A stretch of DNA of 64,000 nt, taken from assembly GCF_902497775.2 (NCBI RefSeq), contig NZ_OZ024668.1:2813826-2877825 (forward strand), in the 5' to 3' direction. The DNA is from Pseudomonas fluorescens (GTDB taxonomy: Bacteria; Pseudomonadota; Gammaproteobacteria; Pseudomonadales; Pseudomonadaceae). The notes below the pieces were generated by a model. That model had not been told where the DNA came from. It did not search any database and worked only from the letters and a program-made list of their open reading frames with translations. A program made the translations under genes and the position numbers. Positions 55,318 through 63,667 of the stretch are shown piece by piece (the first letter of the stretch is position 1; the number at the start of each line of letters is the position of its first letter).

Positions 55318-55375
55318 ATCGCAGGGCAAGCCCGCTCCTACAGAGATCTCTGTAGGAGCGGGCTTGCCCCGCGAT
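55318..55375. repeat. REP palindrome (58 bp)
   Basis: A loop-free inverted repeat centred on agagatctct with arms gcaagcccgctcctac; there is one mismatched pair. It lies between the ABC operon and the racemase-like gene. Confidence 0.78.
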
Positions 55376-55409
55376 AAGGCCTGCCCTAACAACACAAGGA
55401 GTCCTGTGA

Positions 55410-56438
55410 ATGCGCTCATCGAAAATAGTCCACATCGTCAACTGCCACGCCGAAGGCGAAGTCGGCGACGTCATCGTCGGCGGTGTCGCCCCGCCACCGG
55501 GCGCCACCGTCTGGGAGCAATCGCGCTGGATCGCCCAGGACCAGACCCTGCGCAACTTCGTTCTCAACGAACCGCGCGGCGGCGTGTTTCGCCACGTCAA
55601 CCTGCTGGTCCCGCCCAAGGACCCGCGCGCGCAAATGGCCTGGATCATCATGGAGCCGGCCGATACTCCGCCGATGTCCGGTTCCAACTCGCTGTGCGTG
55701 TCGACGGTGCTGCTCGACAGCGGCATCCTGCCGATGACCGAGCCCGAGACGCGCCTGGTGCTCGAAGCCCCCGGCGGCCTGATCGAGGCCGTCGCCCAAT
55801 GCCGCGACGGCAAGGTGCAGCGGGTGGAAGTGAAGAACGTGCCATCCTTCGCCGACCGCCTCGACGCCTGGATCGAGGTCGAAGGCTACGGCTCGCTGCA
55901 GGTCGACACCGCCTATGGTGGCGACAGCTTCGTCATCGCCGATGCCCGGCAACTGGGCTTTGCGATACACCCCGACGAAGCCAGGGAGATCGTCGAGATC
56001 GGCCTTAAAATCACCCGCGCCGCCAACGAGCAACTGGGTTTCAGCCACCCGCTGAACCCGGACTGGGCGCACATTTCCTTCTGCCAGATCGCCGCGCCCA
56101 TCGAGTATGAGGATGGCGTCGCCAGCGGCGCCAACGCCGTGGTCATCCGCCCCGGCAAGATCGACCGCTCGCCCTGCGGCACCGGTTGTTCGGCACGCAT
56201 GGCGGTGCTGCAGGCCAAAGGTCTGATGAAAGTCGGCGATCGTTTCATCGGCCGCTCGATCATCGGTTCGCGGTTCGACTGCCGCATCGAATCACTGACC
56301 GAAATCGCCGGCCGCCCGGCCATCTACCCGTGCATTTCCGGCCGTGCCTGGATCACTGGCACCCATCAATTGCTGCTCGATCCAAGCGATCCCTGGCCAC
56401 AAGGCTACCGGTTGTCGGACACCTGGCCCGGCGCCTGA
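55410..56438 (+). CDS. Proline racemase family protein, Ser/Cys type (candidate 3-hydroxyproline epimerase)
   Basis: A 342-residue homologue of LhpA. The first catalytic cysteine is replaced: the motif reads [10 protein letters not shown] (S90) instead of MCGH, while the second, C256 in [11 protein letters not shown], is kept. Within this family the Cys/Cys pair marks 4-hydroxyproline epimerases and proline racemases, Cys/Thr marks trans-3-hydroxyproline dehydratase, and Ser/Cys has been linked to 3-hydroxyproline epimerase. With the AcnX gene four genes away, a 3-hydroxyproline role is likely. AAGGAG lies eight bases before the ATG. Confidence 0.8.
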   Translation: MRSSKIVHIVNCHAEGEVGDVIVGGVAPPPGATVWEQSRWIAQDQTLRNFVLNEPRGGVFRHVNLLVPPKDPRAQMAWIIMEPADTPPMSGSNSLCVSTVLLDSGILPMTEPETRLVLEAPGGLIEAVAQCRDGKVQRVEVKNVPSFADRLDAWIEVEGYGSLQVDTAYGGDSFVIADARQLGFAIHPDEAREIVEIGLKITRAANEQLGFSHPLNPDWAHISFCQIAAPIEYEDGVASGANAVVIRPGKIDRSPCGTGCSARMAVLQAKGLMKVGDRFIGRSIIGSRFDCRIESLTEIAGRPAIYPCISGRAWITGTHQLLLDPSDPWPQGYRLSDTWPGA

Positions 56439-56520
56439 AACCTAACCCGTTGATTTCGCGACACCCTTGAAAACCGATCAGCCCTAACCGTGAAAAAACG
56501 CTGGTCGATTTTAACCACTT

Positions 56521-56539
56521 AAAATATCGTATACGAAAT
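56521..56539. promoter_or_regulatory. GTATAC-type operator before lhpC
   Basis: This 19-mer (AAAATATCGTATACGAAAT) is identical to the one at 50599-50617. It is 24 bp before the lhpC start, placed to block transcription of the lhpC-MHS-lhpG unit. Confidence 0.8.
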
Positions 56540-56562
56540 ACAATAAACAACCGGAGAACACC

Positions 56563-57480
56563 ATGAGCAAGTACGTAAACTGGAGCGGCGTCTTCCCTGC
56601 GGTCACCACTCAATTCAACGACGACTTCTCGATCAACCTGGAAAAGACCCACGAGGTGATTTCCAATGTGATCCGTGACGGCGTCTCGGGCCTGGTGGTC
56701 TGTGGTTCGGTGGGTGAGAACACTTCGCTGAGCGCCGAAGAGAAAATCGCCGTCACCGAGGTCGCCGTCGATGCCTCCCGCGGCCGGGTTCCGGTGATCT
56801 GCGGCGTCGCCGAGTTCACTAGCGTGCAGGCCGCCAAAGTGGCCAATGCGGTGCGCCAGGTCGGCGTCGACGGGGTGATGCTGATGCCGGCGCTGGTCTA
56901 CGGCTCCAAGCCGTTCGAGACCGCCGAGCACTACCGTTACGTGGCCAAGCACACCGACGTGCCGCTGATGGTCTACAACAACCCGCCGATCTACAAAAAC
57001 GACGTCACCCCGGACATCCTGATTTCCCTGGCCGACTGCGACAACGTGGTGTGCTTCAAGGACTCCTCCGGCGACACCCGCCGCTTCATCGACGTGCGCA
57101 ACGAAGTCGGCGACCGCTTCGTACTGTTCGCGGGCCTGGACGACGTGGTCCTGGAAAGCATCGCGGTCGGCGCCCAGGGCTGGGTCTCGGGCATGTCCAA
57201 CGTGTTCCCCAAAGAGGGCGAGACGATCTTCCGCCTGGCCAAGGCCGGGCGCTTCGCCGAGGCCATGCCGATCTACGAATGGCTGATGCCGATCCTGCAC
57301 CTGGACGCCCGCGCGGACCTGGTGCAGTGCATCAAGCTGTGCGAAGCCATCGCCGGTCGCGGCAGCGCGCTGACCCGCCCGCCACGCCTGGCCCTGCCGG
57401 AAGCTGATCGCGTCTACGTCGAGCAGATCATGGCCAAGGCCCTGGCCAACCGTCCGCAGCTGCCGGACGTCGGCCTCTGA
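56563..57480 (+). CDS. lhpC: Pyrroline-4-hydroxy-2-carboxylate deaminase
   Basis: A 305-residue member of the DapA/N-acetylneuraminate lyase superfamily. The Schiff-base lysine is K166 in NVVCFKDSSGD and the catalytic tyrosine is Y138 in MVYNNPP; CGSVGENTSLSAEEK is the substrate-carboxylate loop. In this island it converts pyrroline-4-hydroxy-2-carboxylate to 2-oxoglutarate semialdehyde and ammonia. It is the first gene after the GTATAC site, followed 70 bp later by the MHS permease. Confidence 0.9.
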   Translation: MSKYVNWSGVFPAVTTQFNDDFSINLEKTHEVISNVIRDGVSGLVVCGSVGENTSLSAEEKIAVTEVAVDASRGRVPVICGVAEFTSVQAAKVANAVRQVGVDGVMLMPALVYGSKPFETAEHYRYVAKHTDVPLMVYNNPPIYKNDVTPDILISLADCDNVVCFKDSSGDTRRFIDVRNEVGDRFVLFAGLDDVVLESIAVGAQGWVSGMSNVFPKEGETIFRLAKAGRFAEAMPIYEWLMPILHLDARADLVQCIKLCEAIAGRGSALTRPPRLALPEADRVYVEQIMAKALANRPQLPDVGL

Positions 57481-57549
57481 GTGATTGCCGGGCCGGCTCC
57501 GTCCTGGAGACCGGCCTGCCTGTTTTGCGCCCATACAGGAAATGCCAGC

Positions 57550-58932
57550 ATGTCCAGTCACCCTTCCAGCGCAACCAGCCCTTCGGGATTGAAACGTGTC
57601 GTGGCCGCGGCCATGGCCGGCACCGTCGCCGAATGGTATGAGTTCTTCCTCTACGGCACCGCCTCGGCACTGGTCTTCGGCCAGCTGTTCTTTCGCCAGA
57701 CCGACAGCCCTGTCGACGGCATCATCGCCGCCTTCGCCCTCTACGCCGTGGGCTTTCTGGCCCGCCCGCTGGGCGGTCTGGTGTTTGGTCACTACGGTGA
57801 CAAATTCGGCCGCAAGCGCTTGCTGCAACTGAGCCTGGTGGTGGTCGGCATCACCACCTTCCTGATGGGTTGCCTGCCGGGCTTCGACACCATCGGCTAT
57901 GCCGCGCCGGTGTTGTTGGTGCTGCTGCGGCTGATTCAGGGTTTTGCCTTCGGTGGCGAATGGGGTGGCGCCATCCTGCTGGTGTCCGAGCACTGCCCGG
58001 ACAACCGCCGCGGTTTCTGGGCCAGTTGGCCGCAAGCCGGGGTGCCGGCCGGCAACCTGGTGGCGACCGTCGCCTTGCTGCTGTTGTCGAGTAACCTCTC
58101 GGAAGAACAATTCCTGGCCTGGGGCTGGCGTGTGGCGTTCTGGTTCTCGGCGGTGGTGGTCTTGATTGGCTACTGGATCCGCACCAGCGTCGACGACGCG
58201 CCGATCTTCAAGGAGGCTCAGGCTCGCCAGGCGCAGAAAACCGAGCAGCAACTGGGCGTGGTCGAAGTGTTGCGCCATCACTGGCGCGCGGTGCTGGTGG
58301 GGATCGGCGCACGCTTTGCCGAGAACATCCTTTACTACACCGTGGTGACCTTCTCCATCACCTACCTCAAGCTGGTGGTGCACAAGGACACCTCGCAGAT
58401 CCTCCTGCTGATGTTTGGCGCGCACCTGCTGCACTTTTTCATGATTCCGTTGATGGGTTACCTGTCCGACCTGGTCGGGCGCAAGCCGGTGTACCTGACC
58501 GGCGCGGTGCTCACGGCGTTCTGGGGCTTCGTCGGCTTCCCGCTGATGGACACCGGCAACAACTGGCTGATCATGGCCGCTATCACCCTGGGCCTGGCCA
58601 TCGAGTCGATGACCTACGCGCCCTACTCGGCACTGATGGCCGAGCTGTTCCCGACCCATGTGCGCTACACCGCGCTGTCGCTGTGCTACCAGGTGGCGCC
58701 GATTTTCGCCGGTTCCCTGGCCCCGCTGATCGCCATCAGCCTGCTCAATGAGTTCCACAGCTCGACGCCGATTGCCTGGTACCTGGTCGGTGCTGCGCTG
58801 ATCTCGATCGTCGCCGTCGGCCTGACCCGCGAAACCCGCGGCAAGTCGCTGCACCAGGTAGACGCCGAAGCCGCCGCGCGCATCGCCGCCGGGCACGCTG
58901 CGCCTGTTCGCCAGGGCAGTTCGCTGGCCTGA
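57550..58932 (+). CDS. MHS-family MFS transporter
   Basis: A 460-residue metabolite:H+ symporter (ProP/KgtP/ShiA group) with ~12 hydrophobic segments. Landmarks are [40 protein letters not shown] (motif A) and [22 protein letters not shown] 57550 follows AGGAAA; the frame runs further upstream without support. Located between lhpC and lhpG, it is probably a hydroxyproline or 2-oxoglutarate importer, a second uptake route beside the ABC system. Confidence 0.86.
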   Translation: MSSHPSSATSPSGLKRVVAAAMAGTVAEWYEFFLYGTASALVFGQLFFRQTDSPVDGIIAAFALYAVGFLARPLGGLVFGHYGDKFGRKRLLQLSLVVVGITTFLMGCLPGFDTIGYAAPVLLVLLRLIQGFAFGGEWGGAILLVSEHCPDNRRGFWASWPQAGVPAGNLVATVALLLLSSNLSEEQFLAWGWRVAFWFSAVVVLIGYWIRTSVDDAPIFKEAQARQAQKTEQQLGVVEVLRHHWRAVLVGIGARFAENILYYTVVTFSITYLKLVVHKDTSQILLLMFGAHLLHFFMIPLMGYLSDLVGRKPVYLTGAVLTAFWGFVGFPLMDTGNNWLIMAAITLGLAIESMTYAPYSALMAELFPTHVRYTALSLCYQVAPIFAGSLAPLIAISLLNEFHSSTPIAWYLVGAALISIVAVGLTRETRGKSLHQVDAEAAARIAAGHAAPVRQGSSLA

Positions 58933-58958
58933 CCCCAACCTTTTTTCAGGAGTGTTCC

Positions 58959-60539
58959 ATGGCGGCTATCATCGGCCACAACTACATCGGCGGCACGCGC
59001 AGCGCCGCTGGCAACCTCACCCTGCTCAGCCACGACGCGACCAGCGGCGAGGCTTTGCCCTATCAATTTCACCAGGCTACGGCCGAAGAAGTGGATGCCG
59101 CCGCCAAGGCCGCTGCCCACGCTTACCCGGTGTTGCGCAGCCTGTCGCCAGAGCGGCGAGCGCAGTTTCTTGAGGCCATCGCCGCGCAACTGGAGGCCCT
59201 GGGCGATGATTTCATCACCCTGGTGAGCCGTGAAACGGCTTTGCCAGCGGCGCGGATCCTCGGCGAGCGCGGGCGCACCAGCGGGCAGATGCGCCTGTTC
59301 GCCCAGGTACTGCGCCGGGGCGATTTTCTCGGCGCGAGGATCGACCGCGCGCAGCCGGATCGCCAACCGCTGCCCCGTGCCGACCTGCGCCAGTACCGCC
59401 TGGGCGTCGGCCCGGTCGCGGTGTTCGGCGCCAGCAACTTTGCGCTGGCTTTCTCCACCGCCGGTGGCGACACCGCCGCTGCGCTGGCCGCCGGCTGCCC
59501 GGTGGTGTTCAAGGCTCACAGCGGCCACATGGCCACGGCCGAACGGGTCGCCGATGCGATCATCCGCGCGGCCGAACTCACCGGCATGCCCAAAGGCGTG
59601 TTCAACATGATCTACGGCGCCGGCGTCGGTGAAGCGCTGGTCAAGCATCCGGCGATCCAGGCTGTGGGCTTTACCGGCTCGCTCAAGGGCGGCCGGGCGT
59701 TATGCGACATGGCGGCCGCGCGGGCCCAACCGATCCCGGTATTCGCCGAAATGAGCAGTATCAACCCGGTGCTGATACTGCCCCAGGCACTGACCCAACG
59801 TAGCGAGCAGATCGCCCGCGAGCTGGCTGCCTCAGTAGTGCTCGGCTGCGGGCAGTTCTGTACCAATCCGGGGCTGGTCATCGGCCTGCGCTCGCAGGCT
59901 TTCAGCGCATTTACCGAGCAACTGACGGCGCAACTGGCCGAGCAACCGGCACAAACCATGCTCAATGCCGGCACCCTTACCAGTTACCGCAAGGGCGTCG
60001 AGGCGCTACGCGCGCATCCTCGCATCAGCCACCTGGCCGGGCAGCCGCAACAAGGCAACCAGGCGCAGCCGCAACTGTTCAAGGCCGATGCGAGCCTGCT
60101 GCTCGAGGGCGATGCGCTGTTGCAGGAAGAGGTCTTCGGGCCGGCCACCGTGCTGGTCGAGGTGGCCGACAACGACCAACTGCAGCAGGCACTGAACGGC
60201 CTGCACGGTCAACTCACCGCCACCCTGATCGCCGAAGCTGCGGACCTGCAAGCCCACGCCGAGCTGCTGCCGCTGCTGGAGCAGAAAGTGGGTCGCGTGC
60301 TGTTCAACGGCTACCCGACAGGCGTTGAAGTCTGTGATGCGATGGTGCACGGCGGGCCCTACCCGGCCACCTCGGATGCCCGCGGGACCTCGGTCGGCAG
60401 CCTTGCCATCGACCGCTTCCTGCGTCCGGTGTGTTACCAGAACTGCCCGGATGCGCTGTTGCCGCCGGCCCTGCAGAACGCCAACCCACTGGGCATCGCT
60501 CGCCTGGTCGACGGCCAGAGCAGCCGCGCCGCCTTCTAG
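58959..60539 (+). CDS. lhpG: 2-Oxoglutarate semialdehyde dehydrogenase (NADP+)
   Basis: A 526-residue ALDH of the NADP-dependent ketoglutarate-semialdehyde group. It has VGPVAVFGASNFALAFSTAGGDTAAALAAGCPVVFKAHSGH, EMSSINPVLILPQAL (base) and LGCGQFCTNPGLV (catalytic cysteine). It oxidises the semialdehyde from LhpC to 2-oxoglutarate, feeding the citrate cycle. It begins 26 bp after the MHS gene. Confidence 0.88.
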   Translation: MAAIIGHNYIGGTRSAAGNLTLLSHDATSGEALPYQFHQATAEEVDAAAKAAAHAYPVLRSLSPERRAQFLEAIAAQLEALGDDFITLVSRETALPAARILGERGRTSGQMRLFAQVLRRGDFLGARIDRAQPDRQPLPRADLRQYRLGVGPVAVFGASNFALAFSTAGGDTAAALAAGCPVVFKAHSGHMATAERVADAIIRAAELTGMPKGVFNMIYGAGVGEALVKHPAIQAVGFTGSLKGGRALCDMAAARAQPIPVFAEMSSINPVLILPQALTQRSEQIARELAASVVLGCGQFCTNPGLVIGLRSQAFSAFTEQLTAQLAEQPAQTMLNAGTLTSYRKGVEALRAHPRISHLAGQPQQGNQAQPQLFKADASLLLEGDALLQEEVFGPATVLVEVADNDQLQQALNGLHGQLTATLIAEAADLQAHAELLPLLEQKVGRVLFNGYPTGVEVCDAMVHGGPYPATSDARGTSVGSLAIDRFLRPVCYQNCPDALLPPALQNANPLGIARLVDGQSSRAAF

Positions 60540-60559
60540 GCGCAGCCCGCTCCTGCAGC

Positions 60560-61567
60560 TTATGCCAGCAGCGCCTTGAGATCGTTGTACAAGGCCTGCG
60601 GTATCTCCACCCCCTCCACCAGGCTGCGCGCGCGTGCTGCATAGCGGCGCGCAGACGGCAGCCGCGCGCCCTGCCCCTCGATGCTCTCGAATACCACCTC
60701 GGCCCGGGCCAGGTGCTGATCGGCGGCATCACCCAGAAACCGCCGCGGGTCCAGGGCGATCAGCAATTCGCCATGGTACGGCGAGGCCTTGCTGCCGTCG
60801 GCATGGGCCAGGGACTCGGCACTGGTCAAGTCGCCGATCAAGGGCCCGGCAATCAGCTCGACCATCGCCGCCAGCGCCGAACCCTTGTGCCCGCCGAAGG
60901 TCAGCATCGCGCCGCGGTCCAGGACCACGTTGGGGTCGGTGCTGGGCTGGCCATGCTGGTCAACGCCCCAACCTTCGGGAATGGCCTTGCCCGCCCGCCG
61001 ATGCAGTTCGATATCACCCCGGGCGATGGCACTGGTGGCGAAGTCGAATACATAGGGATGCTTGCCCGCCCGCGGCCAGCCGAAGGCGATCGGGTTGGTG
61101 CCGAACACCGGCCGATGGCCGCCGGCCGGCGCCACCCAGGCATGGCTGGGGGTAAACGCCAGGGCGACCAGCCCAGCCTCGGCCAGTTGCTCGATCTCGA
61201 CCCACAATGCGGAAAAGTGCACACAGCGGTTGATCGCCAGCGCGGCGATGCCGTTGCTGCGGGCCTTGGCTTGCAACATCGGCAGGCCGGCCTGGAACGC
61301 CAGTTGGGAGAACCCGCCACCGGCGTCCACGCGCACGATCGAGGGCGCCTGGTCTATGACTTCGGGACGGGCATCGGCGACCACCTTGCCGGCCTTGAGC
61401 GAACTGACGCAGCCCAGCACCCGATACAGGCCATGGGAGGCGCAGCCATCGCGCTCGCCGGCGACGATGGTGTCGCTCACCGCCTGGGCGTGGTCGGCGC
61501 AAAAACCGTTATGCAAGAGGATTGAATAGGCCAGCGAATGGGCTTCGGACAGGGTCAGGCGGGTCAT
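60560..61567 (-). CDS. Ldh-family imine reductase, probable pyrroline-2-carboxylate reductase
   Basis: A 335-residue protein of the malate/L-lactate dehydrogenase (YlbC/DpkA) family. Motifs include AEAHSLAYSIL-type N-terminus, CASHGLYRV, HFSALWVEIEQLAEAGLVALAFTPSHAWVAPAGGHRPVFGTNPIAFG and GAMLTFGGHKGSALAAMVELIAGPLIG. The second ATG, at 61567, lies six bases after AAGGAG and is preferred. DpkA-type enzymes reduce pyrroline-2-carboxylate to L-proline with NAD(P)H. That would complete the 3-hydroxyproline branch after the AcnX dehydratase. It converges on lhpG. Confidence 0.8.
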   Translation of the reverse strand: MTRLTLSEAHSLAYSILLHNGFCADHAQAVSDTIVAGERDGCASHGLYRVLGCVSSLKAGKVVADARPEVIDQAPSIVRVDAGGGFSQLAFQAGLPMLQAKARSNGIAALAINRCVHFSALWVEIEQLAEAGLVALAFTPSHAWVAPAGGHRPVFGTNPIAFGWPRAGKHPYVFDFATSAIARGDIELHRRAGKAIPEGWGVDQHGQPSTDPNVVLDRGAMLTFGGHKGSALAAMVELIAGPLIGDLTSAESLAHADGSKASPYHGELLIALDPRRFLGDAADQHLARAEVVFESIEGQGARLPSARRYAARARSLVEGVEIPQALYNDLKALLA

Positions 61568-61691
61568 GGTCATCTCCTTGGGCTGACTGTCCAGCCTGCC
61601 TCAAGTCCCGGTGCGACGACTTGATCGCTTTAGCCCCCGGCGATGACGAACTCGGCACAGTGGGAGCGGCGCGCGATGCTTCGCCCTGCCC

Positions 61692-61979
61692 TCACACCCC
61701 CTCGACGATAATCACCTCGGCCCTCGCCACCCCCTGCCTGAACGCGCACGCCTGCTGATACGCGTCTGACCGATAGCAGGCCAATGCCCGTTCGTAGGAT
61801 TCAAACTCGATCACCACGCTGCGCTGCGGTGTCGCCCTGCCCTCCATGGCCTCACTGCGCCCGCCACGGGCCAGCAGCTTGCCGCCAAACGCGGCAAACG
61901 CCGCTGGGGCCCGCTGGGTGTATTGCTGATACTGCTCAAGGTCGCTGACATCGACATGGGCAATCCAGTAAGCCTTCAT
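61692..61979 (-). CDS. DUF1330 family protein
   Basis: A 95-residue ferredoxin-like-fold protein of the DUF1330 family (KAYWIAHVDVSDLEQYQQYTQRAPAAFAAFGGKLLARGG, RSVVIEFESYERALACYRSDAYQQA). Such proteins are small dimeric alpha+beta barrels of unknown function, often stress- or catabolism-associated. ATG 61979 has GGGAGCG upstream. It is divergent from the RibBA paralogue and shares its GTATAC site. Confidence 0.83.
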   Translation of the reverse strand: MKAYWIAHVDVSDLEQYQQYTQRAPAAFAAFGGKLLARGGRSEAMEGRATPQRSVVIEFESYERALACYRSDAYQQACAFRQGVARAEVIIVEGV

Positions 61980-62011
61980 TGCGCGCTCCCACTTCAGGTA
62001 GTTTTGTATTA

Positions 62012-62021
62012 TGGTATACCA
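62012..62021. promoter_or_regulatory. GTATAC-type operator between DUF1330 and the ribBA paralogue
   Basis: The core TGGTATACCA is flanked by TTTTGT and ACAAAA as an outer inverted repeat. It lies in a 74-bp divergent gap, so one bound protein could control both genes. Confidence 0.65.
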
Positions 62022-62053
62022 CAAAATCCAACCCGGACAGCGAGCACGCCGCA

Positions 62054-63175
62054 ATGCCCTTCAACAGCATCGAAGATATCCTCGAGGACTACCGCCAGGG
62101 CAAGATGGTCCTGCTGGTGGACGACGAAGACCGCGAAAACGAAGGCGACCTGCTGATCGCCGCTGAACGCTGCGACGCCCAGGCCATCAGCTTCATGGCC
62201 CGCGAAGCCCGCGGCCTGATCTGCCTGACGTTGAGCGACGAGCACTGCCAGCGCCTGGGCCTTGAGCAGATGGTGCCGGCCAACGGCAGCGCCTTCAGCA
62301 CTGCCTTTACCGTGTCGATCGAGGCGGCGCGCGGGGTGACCACCGGCATATCCGCCGCTGATCGCGCCTGCACGGTCGCCGCAGCCGTGGCACCCGCTGC
62401 CCGCGCCGAAGACCTGGTGCAACCCGGGCATATCTTCCCCCTGCGCGCCCGCGAAGGCGGCGTGCTGACCCGCGCCGGGCACACTGAAGCCGGTTGCGAC
62501 CTGGCGCGCCTGGCCGGCTTCAGCCCGGCCTCGGTCATCGTCGAAGTGCTCAACGACGACGGCAGCATGGCCCGGCGCCCGGACCTGGAGGTGTTCGCCG
62601 CCCGTCACGGGATCAAGATCGGGACCATCGCCGACCTGATTCATTACCGCCTGAGCACGGAGCAGACGGTCAAGCGCATCGGCGAGCGCGAGCTGCCCAC
62701 GGTGCACGGCGTGTTTCGCCTGGTGACCTATGAGGATTGCATCGAAGGCGGCGTGCACATGGCCATGGTCATGGTCATGGGTGACATCCGCCGTGAACAA
62801 CCGACCCTGGTGCGGGTGCATGTGATCGACCCGCTGCGCGACCTGGTCGGTGCCGAGTACAGCGGGCCGGCCAACTGGACCCTGTGGGCGGCGCTGCAGA
62901 AAGTGGCCGATGAAGGCTGCGGGGTGGTGGTGATTCTGGCCAATCATGAGTCGTCGCAGGCGCTGCTGGAACGCGTGCCGCACCTGACCCAGCCACCAAG
63001 GCCCTACCAGCGCGGGCAATCACGCACGTACTCGGAAGTGGGCACCGGCGCGCAGATTCTTCAGGACCTGGGCGTGGGCAAACTGCGTCACCTGGGCCCG
63101 CCACTGAAATACGCCGGCCTTACCGGCTATGACCTGGAGGTGGTACAGAGCATTGCATTCAGCACTGCCTTGTAG
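62054..63175 (+). CDS. DHBP synthase (RibB) with degenerate GTP cyclohydrolase II domain
   Basis: A 373-residue RibBA-like protein. The N-terminal 3,4-dihydroxy-2-butanone-4-phosphate synthase domain is intact: [24 protein letters not shown] and [13 protein letters not shown]. The C-terminal GTP cyclohydrolase II domain keeps its outline ([32 protein letters not shown]) but lacks the zinc-binding Cys cluster: [15 protein letters not shown] stands where the family has its GD-GS-RCDC motif. It can make the riboflavin precursor but probably not hydrolyse GTP. It is far from a rib cluster and under a GTATAC site, so it is a regulated paralogue. Confidence 0.83.
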   Translation: MPFNSIEDILEDYRQGKMVLLVDDEDRENEGDLLIAAERCDAQAISFMAREARGLICLTLSDEHCQRLGLEQMVPANGSAFSTAFTVSIEAARGVTTGISAADRACTVAAAVAPAARAEDLVQPGHIFPLRAREGGVLTRAGHTEAGCDLARLAGFSPASVIVEVLNDDGSMARRPDLEVFAARHGIKIGTIADLIHYRLSTEQTVKRIGERELPTVHGVFRLVTYEDCIEGGVHMAMVMVMGDIRREQPTLVRVHVIDPLRDLVGAEYSGPANWTLWAALQKVADEGCGVVVILANHESSQALLERVPHLTQPPRPYQRGQSRTYSEVGTGAQILQDLGVGKLRHLGPPLKYAGLTGYDLEVVQSIAFSTAL

Positions 63176-63180
63176 GGCCT

Positions 63181-63232
63181 ATTGCGGGTCAAGCCCGTTC
63201 CCACGGATGTGGGAACGGGCTTGACCCGCGAT
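63181..63232. repeat. REP inverted repeat
   Basis: The 24-bp arms gcgggtcaagcccgttcccac and complement pair with one wobble around a GGAT loop. It lies between the convergent ribBA paralogue and the small gene at 63240. Confidence 0.78.
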
Positions 63233-63239
63233 CCCCTGC

Positions 63240-63428
63240 CTACTCCTCAGCCTCGGGAAAATGGCGGCAGCTCTTGCGCTCGGCCAGCTCCTTGTCGGTA
63301 GGACGCTGCTCGACGAACACCGCGCGGCCATCCTTGTAGATCTCCAGATAACCCCATTCCAGATCCTGTTCGTGCTGACCAGGCTTGGGCGGATTACGCC
63401 ACCAGGGCTCGCGACTGATCAACTGCAT
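63240..63428 (-). CDS. Small hypothetical protein
   Basis: A 62-residue charged protein (QLISREPWWRNPPKPGQHEQ, EWGYLEIYKDGRAVFVEQ, ERKSCRHFPE). It has no signal, membrane segment or recognised domain. ATG 63428 is listed with GAGAG upstream; a GTG eight codons earlier is possible. Codon use looks like a real gene, and the tryptophan-rich start suggests a fold. It converges on the RibBA paralogue across a REP. Confidence 0.5.
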   Translation of the reverse strand: MQLISREPWWRNPPKPGQHEQDLEWGYLEIYKDGRAVFVEQRPTDKELAERKSCRHFPEAEE

Positions 63429-63547
63429 GGCAATGGCTCTCGCTTGAAACACAATACTTCACTATAGACGGTAGACCGCGAGGGCTCTGCCTCGGGCATC
63501 CGCGCCTGCGCAGCGGTGCCGGGTGATAGCCGGTAGCGGGCAGGCTC

Positions 63548-63580
63548 TTGTCAAAAACTTGGAATACCATAATATGATAT
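63548..63580 (+). promoter_or_regulatory. Promoter with overlapping 17-bp dyad upstream of the binding-protein gene
   Basis: TTGTCA (63548-63553) and TAATAT (63570-63575) form a sigma-70-like promoter with a 16-bp spacer. The near-palindrome ATACCATA-A-TATGATAT (63564-63580) covers the -10 box, as a repressor site would. It resembles the GTATAC dyads but has one mismatch pair and a longer centre. Confidence 0.55.
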
Positions 63581-63667
63581 CCCGTAGACCTAAAAACGTT
63601 TGATGCTCCCCACTACAAGGCGGGCAATACAAAGCCCGCTCAAAACACAAGAAATGAGGGCGTACCT

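Noticed and set aside
56353..58938. 861-codon open frame on the minus strand
   Set aside because: It mirrors lhpC and the MHS transporter and is rich in His/Gln/Arg with no domain, as expected for a shadow frame.
61980..62053. FMN riboswitch upstream of the ribBA paralogue
   Set aside because: The gap is only 74 bp and contains the GTATAC dyad; there is no room for, or trace of, the conserved RFN element.
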